This document shows, in pieces, positions 30,886-39,619 of a stretch of DNA of 64,000 nt. Source of the DNA: Meira nashicola (taxonomy: Eukaryota > Basidiomycota > Exobasidiomycetes > Exobasidiales > Brachybasidiaceae); the NCBI GenBank assembly GCA_001600355.1, contig BCJU01000004.1:1178001-1242000 (forward strand). The letters run 5' to 3'. A program made the position numbers and the translations under genes. Within the stretch, counting starts at the first letter, position 1. Each line of letters begins with the position of its first letter. The notes under the pieces were generated by a model. The model did no database searches and had not been told where the DNA came from. It worked only from the letters and a program-made list of their open reading frames with translations.

Positions 30886-32466
30886 TCAAATACAGCGCAT
30901 TATTCCATCCTGCGTGTCGATCACATAAGGTAATTGTGTACTCCAGTATTCTTCGCCATAAAGGTCATGATTGCGTAACGAAGAAGGCCGAGAAGTGATC
31001 CTTGCTACCTTTCGAGCACTACCTAATTCCGCCCCAAACAATTGAACATGCCATGCATTTTCGGCAATGGATTCTTCTATCCAATCACGCAATGTGGGCC
31101 TCAAGAAACCGATATTGTCAGCCTTGATAACGTTACTCTTTTCGCCATGCACATCAACAAAATAACTTGACATTTGTGTTGAAACGATCAACTTGATACC
31201 ACAATAATGAGCTCGAGCGGCGAATGAGCGTGCACACATGAATGCATGTTGTCTCTTCGACCTTTCTTGTTTATCGTTCGTCGTTGGTGCTCGATAAAAG
31301 TGACTTAAGCTATCCACAACAATGAGAGAAGTTCTATCAGGCAATCGCTTCTTTTGCATCATCTCATCGATCTCTTTGCATTTTCTAATTCGATCTTCGT
31401 CCTGATCATTATCGTCTGAAAGAAGTGATGGCCCACTCAGAGATGGCATAAGCACCTCAAAAGTCGCCAAAAGCTCAGACAAAGTTGTGCATCTAATGAT
31501 ATGGATACCCGCCAATGTATGACGAAAGAATACGTCTTTCGATGACATCCTGTTCCACTGTTGTTCCTCACAACTGTCCAATAATTCTTCAATCAAAGCT
31601 TTTGTCATTTGAGCCATTCGCTTAGCACTTATGCTACCTTCTGTATCGATGATGACTACTTGTCTTCCACAATCAGGCTTATCCTCCTCGCCACTTTGTG
31701 CTTGTTCCGTTTCATCTATTGTAGTGGACTTTTGAAGCGAATTGAGTCGTTCCTTGATAGCGACTTGCATTAAAAGAGTAGTCTTTCCACTTCCTGGAGT
31801 ACCACTAATTTCCATCAGTCCGCCACTCATTAAACCACCTTGATTTGAATCGAATCGTTCATCATCTTGCGCTGCATGCATAAATTGTTGGCCTAATCGT
31901 TCATCCAAATGAGTTAATCCTGTCTTGAGCCTATAATGAAGATAATCTTCCATTTCAAAATCATCCAGATCCTCATCATCTTCATCCATCTCTGAGCCAT
32001 CTGTATCTTCAAGTCGGGTAAGTTCGGTGTCATCATGAGCGAACGCTACGTGATGATCTGTGGTTGGCCTTCTCTCTTCTTCCTTTTGTAAATGCTGCAT
32101 AGGTGTACGCCAATTTCTAGACGCACTGGGCCAGCCTATATGCTGTTCATCTTCATCGCTTGAATCTTCCCGATCTTTTACAGATGACTTTTGACGCTGA
32201 GTTATTGAAATTCGAGGTGCGAATGTTGGTGTTCGCCAATCTATTGATTTAACGGGAGCAGATGCTGGCACATCTTTTTGTTCTTCTTTCTCCTCTTCCA
32301 TTTCCACCTCTATCTCTTTTTGTGTTTCTTCTGTATTTTGTTTGGGTGGAGATTGTAAGATAAAGTCACTCCAAATGAATGCTCCTCCCTCTTTCACTGC
32401 ATCATTCGATGATGGTGGCGTGGCAGGTAGTGTTGAGTTTTGTGAATCAGGTAAGGATGATGTCAT
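30886..32466 (-). CDS. RAD51-paralogue-like RecA-fold ATPase
   Basis: Likely homologous-recombination mediator of the RAD51-paralogue group; which one is unclear. The 526-aa product begins with about 150 residues of disordered, strongly acidic sequence (runs of Glu and Asp). The RecA core follows: LTHLDERLGQ, then GGLMEISGTPGSGKTTLLMQ with the Walker A motif near residues 222-229, VVIIDTEGSISAKRM, a charged insert, Walker B SLIVVDSLSHFYRAP, and KLIVSTQMSSYF. ITSRPSSLRNHDL near the C-terminus resembles RecA-family motifs for DNA or ATP contact. The acidic tail is unusual. Intronless. Confidence 0.72.
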   Translation of the reverse strand: MTSSLPDSQNSTLPATPPSSNDAVKEGGAFIWSDFILQSPPKQNTEETQKEIEVEMEEEKEEQKDVPASAPVKSIDWRTPTFAPRISITQRQKSSVKDREDSSDEDEQHIGWPSASRNWRTPMQHLQKEEERRPTTDHHVAFAHDDTELTRLEDTDGSEMDEDDEDLDDFEMEDYLHYRLKTGLTHLDERLGQQFMHAAQDDERFDSNQGGLMSGGLMEISGTPGSGKTTLLMQVAIKERLNSLQKSTTIDETEQAQSGEEDKPDCGRQVVIIDTEGSISAKRMAQMTKALIEELLDSCEEQQWNRMSSKDVFFRHTLAGIHIIRCTTLSELLATFEVLMPSLSGPSLLSDDNDQDEDRIRKCKEIDEMMQKKRLPDRTSLIVVDSLSHFYRAPTTNDKQERSKRQHAFMCARSFAARAHYCGIKLIVSTQMSSYFVDVHGEKSNVIKADNIGFLRPTLRDWIEESIAENAWHVQLFGAELGSARKVARITSRPSSLRNHDLYGEEYWSTQLPYVIDTQDGIMRCI

Positions 32467-32886
32467 CTTTACTGAGCATCATTTCATCGTAGACTATAAA
32501 GTGGTATGATGATTGTTGTAAAGCGGACACCAACACTTGTGATTACGGAGAACAACACTTTACGCGCCCGCGTAAGAACACGCGTCTGCTGAATCAAGGT
32601 TGTCAAAAGAAAGTTAAAGAGGAAGAAGTATGATCATATTATCTTATTGAGTTTTGTTGTGATAAGATCTAATAATCTGAATTTAAAAGATCCGATCGCG
32701 AAAGAGATGCAAGAGTATTAATTTACAAGATGGATATCCGATTTACAATATACCCCCTAAGATGGAATGATGAAATTATTGATCAGCATGAGATAGGGGT
32801 CTAATAAAATCCTGCCAATCTCAATGTTGATGATGATAAAATCTTGAGAAAAAGAAAAATAAAGTATCTTTAACTACCATCAAATA
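32467..32886. other. Divergent spacer, RAD51-like gene and 104-aa gene
   Basis: 420 bp, AT-rich, with GC-rich patches near 32560-32590 (ACGCG-containing). Nothing gene-like seen. Confidence 0.4.
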
Positions 32887-33275
32887 ATGTCACATTTCGC
32901 AAGAAATCAAAGAAGATTCGATCAAATCTCAATGAGTATTCCAACAAAAAATCCAAAGCGATACTCGGTTATAAACGATCGAGCAAAAGAAGAAGAAAAT
33001 AAGAAACAGATCGAAAAGCTTGCCGAACAATTCAAACAACGTCTTCGTGCTGAAAGCGAACGTCTTGGTAGCCAGTAAGTTTTTAAAAACAGAATGATGA
33101 ATTTGCTCAAAAAAACAGAAAGCTTATCCATACATCCCATTTCTGCAGAAAAACCAAAAAACAATTACTTAGCGATTTAGAGGCAGCCGAAGCACGTCGT
33201 CAAGCAATCTTGTTTGAGAAAGTTCAAAAGGCAAAAGATGCTGCTCGTCATCCTCATGAACGTGTAGCATTTTAA
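32887..33275 (+). CDS. Small helical protein of unknown function (two exons)
   Basis: Not recognised. Exon 1 is 32887-33074 and exon 2 33149-33275, with a 74-nt GT-AG intron; the splice restores a single frame to a TAA. The 104-aa product is highly charged: a basic N-terminus (MSHFARNQRRFDQ), then a continuous Lys/Glu/Arg/Gln pattern without helix breakers from about residue 32 to 95, a probable coiled coil. It ends ARHPHERVAF. No membrane segment or signal peptide. The canonical intron and the clean second-exon frame make a real gene likely. It could be a small subunit of a larger complex. Confidence 0.65.
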
Positions 33276-33328
33276 ATGATACATGATATTATCCAGGTTG
33301 TGTAGAAATACAAATGTCGCAACTTTTT

Positions 33329-34228
33329 TCAAAATCCTTCCAAAGTATCATCATTATCGCTAACTTCAAATTGATCATCATCATTTTCTCGATTCAAATT
33401 TGGAGCGATAAATCCCTCCTTTCGTCTTTTTCCCGCTTTTGTCGAAGATGCCATATCTTTGCGTTTCTTTATCGCTGATTCTTGACGTGCTTTTGTATGT
33501 GAATCTGTCAAAGGTGATGCATTATTATCTTTTGTCTTTTTCTTCTTTTGTTTTCGTATGTCTCCCATAAATTCATCTTTTGATTTCGAATTTTCATGAT
33601 TATCGTCACTCTTACGTTTTTTACCTTTTTGTTTGCTTGATGTTGGGGTATTCGACAGACTACCAGGTTTGATGAATCCTTTTTGTTGAATATCTTCTTC
33701 GCTTTCGCTTTTGACAAAATCGTCTTCGTCTCGATCATCTTCTTCTCCTTCTTTACTCTTCCTTGATTTTGGTGCCCATGTTCCGAACGATCGTCTACTG
33801 GAAGGACTTTCTGATGATTGTCCGTTTTGCAGTTGACCTAACCAATCGTTCCATCCTGTTTGAGATTCAATACGTGATAGAGATGTAGAAGATGATTGTT
33901 TAGCTATCCTCTCTTTGGCATTTGGCACAATCCAATGTTCCTCATTACTTGGTCCTGTTTCTTCTTCTTCATCTTTCTTGTATTGTATTGGTGAAAAACT
34001 TTGTTCAGATTCTGCTAAAGTTGAAAAGCTATTCTTCTGTGACACATTCGCATCTCCCTTTTTTTCTTTAGTACTCTTTGTATTCTTTGGTGTTTCTTCT
34101 TTTTCTTGCTTCGTTGTTGATGTGGATCCTGATGTAGAAGGCAAAGATGATGCAGAAGCTCTCTGCATAAACTTTAAACCTTGAATCTTATCCGAAAGCG
34201 AAGAAATACGAGATGATCTACCTGACAT
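33329..34228 (-). CDS. MPP6: MPP6-like nuclear exosome cofactor
   Basis: Probable M-phase phosphoprotein 6 homologue, an RNA-binding cofactor that tethers the nuclear exosome and Mtr4. The first 21 residues carry the diagnostic pattern LSDKIQGLKFMQRA, where LKFMQR is the conserved motif of the family. EHWIVPNA further on resembles the second conserved patch. The rest of the 299 aa is low-complexity, rich in Ser, Lys, Glu and Asp, with several basic clusters (KGKKRK, RKQKKKKTK, AGKRRKEG) suited to nuclear import and RNA binding. It is longer than yeast Mpp6 (186 aa). Intronless. Confidence 0.75.
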   Translation of the reverse strand: MSGRSSRISSLSDKIQGLKFMQRASASSLPSTSGSTSTTKQEKEETPKNTKSTKEKKGDANVSQKNSFSTLAESEQSFSPIQYKKDEEEETGPSNEEHWIVPNAKERIAKQSSSTSLSRIESQTGWNDWLGQLQNGQSSESPSSRRSFGTWAPKSRKSKEGEEDDRDEDDFVKSESEEDIQQKGFIKPGSLSNTPTSSKQKGKKRKSDDNHENSKSKDEFMGDIRKQKKKKTKDNNASPLTDSHTKARQESAIKKRKDMASSTKAGKRRKEGFIAPNLNRENDDDQFEVSDNDDTLEGF

Positions 34229-35505
34229 CTTTGCAAGCTATGTTTCTAGACCTGAGTGATTGCTTAAGTCACCTTGTCACCTTGCAGATGGTAGCAAGAT
34301 TGTCATCATAAATACTCGACATCTTCGAAACAAGAATACGCTAAATTAAAAAATATTATTTGCTTACTAAGCATCGCGTTTTCACGTGTTTTAGTGAATT
34401 GTAATCTGATATTTGCCATTCGTTAATGCGGAGTTGAGCGAATACTTCTTCACCCAACCTGGTCCAATCATATGAGCTTTTCCGTCCGTCTAGACAATCT
34501 TGGCATAATACGTAATGCGCAGAATAATGCATTCCATTCAATTGAAAGCGGAAAATCTTGACGGAAATAGGATAATTTTAAGCCCCCTACTGATGAAATG
34601 ACATTATTCATGCCTTCTCTCGGAGGTTTATCAAGATCTTTTTTTGCATACAGGTGTCGCGTGTACCTGCTTTGCCCTCTAAAAGTGCAGCAGCGAACGC
34701 ACGCCTTTTTGATGGGGCGAATAAATAAATCAGATAACATCCTTGGCTCGAACGATAAATCAAGAAATAATTTGGGCCCATTTTCTGATGCTTGGCTCCT
34801 TTTCCCCGAAAGACCTACTACGTGTTCAAGCGCCGAAATTGGGCGAGCGGTTATTCAGACGCGTAAACTGATTCGATTATGTATGCGCAATTTGAAAAAA
34901 GAAAGAAAAATATGTAGGTGAAACTATCTGACAAAGAACTTTATTAATGTGCTCAAGAGGCATTTTTCAGCAGTATACTGTACTGTACTGTACATACTGT
35001 AATGAGAGTGATGTTGCGCCTACTGTATACGGCCCCGAATCGGATTGTTCGGATCGGTTGACTTTCTGCCCTTCTTCTTGCGGGGAGAGCGGAAGTCTTG
35101 GACAATTATTGTTGTTTTTTCTTTGTTTGTTAAGATCACCTTTATAACCACCAACACTACTTACTTTTAGCAAATCACTTTTGCCACGTTTTATCACCGC
35201 CTTTTCTTTATAATCACGGGACTTACTACGGCTTGGACCGAATATACGTCATAAACTATATTGATTCGGATGTCGCCACTATAGCATTTATTTCAAGCAT
35301 TTGCAAATTGACTTTTTTTTCTTTTCCCGAAAGGCGGTGACAATAGCATTTTCTTGGAAAGGGAAAGGTATATATACTGCTAATTACGAGTCGTTTACCA
35401 ATCCCGCCCATCATCTCGTCAATCATTCAATTCGGCACAAATTTGCCTTTAGTGGCGATTAACCGAATCTCTTTATCTCTCGCTCCAACTTCAAGACGAG
35501 TTACA
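34229..35505. other. Long intergenic region, MPP6 to AIF-like gene
   Basis: 1.28 kb of divergent promoter sequence. A short pentamer repeat (ACTGT units) lies near 34976-34993. A TATA-like GTATATATAC at 35368-35377 is about 130 bp before the AIF-like ATG. Frames of about 100 codons here have no recognisable motif. Confidence 0.4.
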
Positions 35506-37668
35506 ATGTCCGCCTCTTCTTTTGATCAACCTTTTTCGCAGCAATTGCGTAGAAAGGCAACTCAAGCTCATCGTACTACATTGGCAGATAGCGTTGGCAC
35601 TTCTACCTCCACTAAGAATGTTATCGTTTTAGGTGGCAGTTATGGAGGTATGCATGCAGCAACCGTTTTGGCAAATAAATTGCCGCCATCACATCGTGTG
35701 ATCTTGATCGAAAGAAACAGTCACTTTAATCATCTTTACGTCTTTCCACGATTTTCGACGTTGCCAGGACATGAACATAAAGCATTCATTCCTTATACGT
35801 CCATCTTCAAGGATGCTCCAAGTCGCTCATCCGGCACGACTCAACCTGTTGCTGGTTCATCAAAAGGTCACAATCTTCCTGTTGAAAAGCATGAAGAAAT
35901 CGATGATGGCTCACGCACGACAGATTCCAGTCAAGCTTCATTGCTCGGTATGGGTTCTCTTGGTGGTCAAAGATTGAGAAGCAAGATGTCAAACTTTAGC
36001 GATTCATCCGACGGAAGTCGTTATTTAGCACGATCAAGATTCGGCGGAAGTTCAGCAAGTCGATCTTCCAGCGTTGATGATAATGCGTCCATCTTTGATA
36101 ATAATGATTATTTACGCATTCGTCAAAGTCGACGTGGGGATGAAGAATCTTCGCCAAGTTCATCTGCATCATCTTCCTATCTATCACATTCATCGGAAAG
36201 GATGAAAGAGCAAGATGGAGAACGTGATCGTGCCGCTAAATTGGCAGGATCCGAAGGTATGGAACATGCCCTTAGCATTGATGCTGAAGCTTCTCGTGCT
36301 GAAGAAAATCTTGGCCGGCCAGAGATCGAAGTGGAAGAATTGTCGAAAGCGATTGAGAAAGGCATTGACATGGAAGATGTTCCGTCAGACAATAACACTC
36401 AAACCTTTGAAGGTTCAAGTCCTCATCTTGTCTTGCAAGCAAATGTGACCAACATCACATCAACACATGTCGAAGTTGAATCTGTTGTTACATCTTCTTC
36501 TAAATCCGTTTGGTCGATCGACAAAGTGGCAATTCCTTTCTCTCATATCGTATATGCACTTGGTTCACATTTGCCCGATCCATTGCGCACAGAATCAAGA
36601 ACCAAATCACATGGAGTCGAATGGATGCAAAAATTCCAAAAACGTGTAAAAGACAGTCAAGAGATCGTTCTTGTGGGTGGTGGAGCATTAGGAGTTGAAT
36701 TCGCAACAGATATCAAGAGTGTCTATCCTGAGAAATCTGTTACCCTAATCCACTCGCGCAAACAACTTTTACCTAATTTTGATGCGCAAGTGCACGAGAT
36801 CGCTAACAAGAGACTTGAAGAATTGGGCGTAAATGTCGTTCTTGGCGAAAGGCTAGCATTGACAGAAGGATGTCCGCGCGGAAGTAGTGTCAAGCAAGAA
36901 GAAATTGATGCTTTTTCGAATGATCATCGTCAAGGTGAAGTTTGTCCACCTTCAGCCAATAAAGGAGGTGAAGGCGAACGAGCAAGAAATGAAGGCATGT
37001 GTTTGGGTAACGGCCGGAAGAAAGTTAAGACGACACATGGAAAAGAATTTGAATGTGATCTTTTACTCTTGTGCACCGGTCAACAACCTAATTCAGGTTT
37101 AATGGCTCATCTTTCACCCACTAGTGTTGATCCTAGTACAAGATTGGTACGTGTTATGCGTACTTTACAAGTTAAAGTACCAGATCCAAATGGAAGTCTT
37201 GCTCAAATGCCTTTCGATGCTCGTCCACCGTGTGGAGATTGTGATTGTTTCTTGGATAAGAAAGCAGCAGGAGCTGATGACGATCAATCAACTGTAGCAA
37301 AAGGTAAAGATCATGATTCTACCTTGTCAAACGTTTACGCTATTGGTGATGTTGCAGATGCTTTTGGTGCTTTAAATGCAGGTTATCAAGCATGGTCAAT
37401 GGCTGATATTGCAGCTGAGAATATCATAAGAGATATTTCAAATTCATCTTTAAAGCCTAATACAGAAAAGACTTCATTGCAACACTTTGATCCTGCAGCC
37501 AATATGCTCAAATTGAGTTTAGGTTTGGGAAAGATGGTCTTTCAAGGAGCACCAGATGAAAAGACTGGCAGACCAACGATAGAAGTTCGAGAAGATCCTT
37601 CGGATTTAGCCGTTGAGGGCGTTTGGCAATTCATGGCAGGTATGAGCACAGATGATATGTACATCTAA
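35506..37668 (+). CDS. AIF/AMID-like FAD-dependent oxidoreductase with a disordered insert
   Basis: Pyridine-nucleotide-disulphide oxidoreductase fold of the AIF/AMID (FSP1-like) group, which pass electrons from NAD(P)H to quinones or other acceptors. The ATG at 35506 was used; the longer frame opens at TTG. The 720-aa product has the FAD Rossmann motif VIVLGGSYGGMHAA near residue 40 and the NAD(P)H motif VLVGGGALGVEFA near 387. The second FAD motif NVYAIGDVADA lies near 610, before a short C-terminal domain. Between about residues 104 and 303 lies a Ser/Asp/Arg/Glu-rich insert that breaks the first FAD domain; without it the length is about 520, nearer the family norm. Intronless, so the insert is encoded, not an unspliced intron (it keeps frame and has coding composition). 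Confidence 0.83.
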   Translation: MSASSFDQPFSQQLRRKATQAHRTTLADSVGTSTSTKNVIVLGGSYGGMHAATVLANKLPPSHRVILIERNSHFNHLYVFPRFSTLPGHEHKAFIPYTSIFKDAPSRSSGTTQPVAGSSKGHNLPVEKHEEIDDGSRTTDSSQASLLGMGSLGGQRLRSKMSNFSDSSDGSRYLARSRFGGSSASRSSSVDDNASIFDNNDYLRIRQSRRGDEESSPSSSASSSYLSHSSERMKEQDGERDRAAKLAGSEGMEHALSIDAEASRAEENLGRPEIEVEELSKAIEKGIDMEDVPSDNNTQTFEGSSPHLVLQANVTNITSTHVEVESVVTSSSKSVWSIDKVAIPFSHIVYALGSHLPDPLRTESRTKSHGVEWMQKFQKRVKDSQEIVLVGGGALGVEFATDIKSVYPEKSVTLIHSRKQLLPNFDAQVHEIANKRLEELGVNVVLGERLALTEGCPRGSSVKQEEIDAFSNDHRQGEVCPPSANKGGEGERARNEGMCLGNGRKKVKTTHGKEFECDLLLLCTGQQPNSGLMAHLSPTSVDPSTRLVRVMRTLQVKVPDPNGSLAQMPFDARPPCGDCDCFLDKKAAGADDDQSTVAKGKDHDSTLSNVYAIGDVADAFGALNAGYQAWSMADIAAENIIRDISNSSLKPNTEKTSLQHFDPAANMLKLSLGLGKMVFQGAPDEKTGRPTIEVREDPSDLAVEGVWQFMAGMSTDDMYI

Positions 37669-37999
37669 AGTTTCTTTCTTTGTTATCTTTCATTCAGGTT
37701 TCTCCTATTCACATTATGTATTTTTTATCCATTCATATTCCCTTTTTTATGAGAATTCATTGACATAATACATTATCACCAATTGGCATGCGATGAGGGT
37801 TTCAAAGCTGAAGTCAATACATGGGTACAATTTTTCATTATCTTCAGTATCGATAAAAAATAAGTGTCTATTTAATCTTAGAGAGAATGACTTTTAAAGC
37901 ATTCAATTATCACAAAGGGACAATGACATATAATTCACTAACTTAATTCACGGCATACACAAACAAACAATAACTATTTCATAATGGTAAGCTAAAAAT
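37669..37999. other. Convergent 3' spacer
   Basis: 331 bp between the convergent stops of the AIF-like gene and the secreted basic protein. AT-rich; no gene seen. Confidence 0.4.
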
Positions 38000-38617
38000 T
38001 CAACGATGTCTGCCGCCGCTGAAGGAACGACTTAAACGACGAGTTGAAGTAGTAGAAGAACCAAGTGAAGTAGATCTTTCCAACGGCTTTCTTGGTTGAG
38101 TAGGATTTCTATTTTTAATCAAACCTTCTTTTTGCATTTTATTATAAATTGCTTTTTGTTCAGGTCGATCTTTTAAATGCTTTTCAACTTGAGAATGATG
38201 AACGAATTTCAAAGGTCTATCTTCACCATGCATATCTTGTTTTGCTCCCGGTTTAAGATGAATTGCATATCCTTCAACTTTTTTACCATTTTTTGTATGT
38301 GTTTTTATTTGATCAGATTTAAACATGATATTCTTATTTGAATGTCTTGCTTCTTCTCCAATTTCACGTATGATTGTGTCTTTCTTATTTTCGTTCACTT
38401 GTACTTTTCCACGAATAAGTGAAAGACCTTTACCTGTATTTCCTTTAGATGATCCAACCATTCCAATCTCAGCACCAAACGGTCCATCACGAATAAGTGC
38501 ACCATGTTGTTTAGTCTTGGTACGATCATCAGGAGGAGGAATAGTGGGAGCTGATTGAACAAAGCTTGCATAGAAGATGATCGAATAAATCATTAAAAAT
38601 GATAAATAAACTTTCAT
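38000..38617 (-). CDS. Secreted basic protein of unknown function
   Basis: Not recognised. The 205-aa product has a clear signal peptide (MKVYLSFLMIYSIIFYASFVQS, cut before APTIPPP). A mature basic domain follows, with Gly-rich GPFGAEIGMVGSSKGNTGKGL and then Lys/Glu/His-rich sequence including HLKPGAKQDMHGEDRP. The tail is rich in Arg, Ser and Thr. No Cys is present after the signal peptide, so no disulphide fold. It is the only short complete gene in the window without an intron. It could be a secreted effector-like or wall protein; no evidence separates these. Confidence 0.65.
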   Translation of the reverse strand: MKVYLSFLMIYSIIFYASFVQSAPTIPPPDDRTKTKQHGALIRDGPFGAEIGMVGSSKGNTGKGLSLIRGKVQVNENKKDTIIREIGEEARHSNKNIMFKSDQIKTHTKNGKKVEGYAIHLKPGAKQDMHGEDRPLKFVHHSQVEKHLKDRPEQKAIYNKMQKEGLIKNRNPTQPRKPLERSTSLGSSTTSTRRLSRSFSGGRHR

Positions 38618-39619
38618 CTTGGAAGAATAAAAACGTTTGATATCAATCTTTATTGTATATAAAAACAGAGACGATATCTTGTTAGAAATTTAAAAGAATA
38701 ATCATTTTTTACTGTTCTTTATAAACATTTTTATCAACCCAATTGAAACATTTGCATTGCTTTGTTTATTAAAATTACGCCTGATTCGGTAGAAGCTCGG
38801 CTATGATAGGGGCTTTAGTGACAGCCATATCGGCAAGAATTAGTTTCAACGCCTCCTTAGGGGCTTACGTTTCTGAATGGCCGTACCATTACAGGCGGCG
38901 TAAAGAGAGTGAAGTTGGGCATTCGGCCAAGCTTACCATTTATAATGATTGAAACTTCTCCCAATGCAGTGTATACATCGAACAGGCACTGCTTAGACGC
39001 CTTGGGCAAAATCAAAAGAAAGGTAAAACAGATATTTTGAAAAAGCCAAGAATAAAACAGCAAGCGGCTTATTGAGTATAGGCGTACACATCCTTCTCTT
39101 CTTCGATCTTTATCATTACGAGGCTTTACTACGCCTACACCTATCCAGAGACAAACGATTCCAGCTATTTTAGAACAGCCCCTACGTATTATTATCGAAA
39201 TTGTAAGAAATGGTTCAGGTAAAATCATTAGCATACCTTGTACCTCTCATTCAACGTTTGAAGGACGACATTCTTCCACTGTAAGAATATAGTAGAGTTG
39301 CAAAAACGCGAATTAAGCTAAAAGGGTAAGTTCAGCATTAGACTATGCCCTAATTATCAAAGCTTAAAAATCCACCAAAATTGAGTGGCTGCTTCAAATG
39401 CAGCAATCAATTATTCCATTTACCCCACGCCTATCTTCGGACAAGATACCGCGTTAGCCGCTGGCTGACCATGTGTTGTACTCAACCTTTGCGGCCAAGA
39501 AGGATGTACCTCATGCATGTGTTTATTGGCCAAAGCACGCAAGATAATAATTAAAATGACTCGTTTAGAATACAAACCTTTCTTGCATCTTTCCTTCCAT
39601 CTCAATTACAACTTTCAAG
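38618..39619. other. Intergenic region, secreted protein to GABA transaminase
   Basis: 1 kb divergent spacer. A TATA-like stretch lies near 38656. ACGCC/GGCGT pentamers recur (for example near 38778, 38851, 38893 and 39081). A 125-codon minus-strand frame at 38857-39234 lacks any motif and is not called. Confidence 0.4.

Noticed and set aside
34598..34921. 107-codon frame in the MPP6-AIF spacer
   Set aside because: Random composition and no motif; not called as a gene.
38857..39234. 125-codon minus-strand frame
   Set aside because: No motif or homology pattern; sits in a promoter rich in short motifs.
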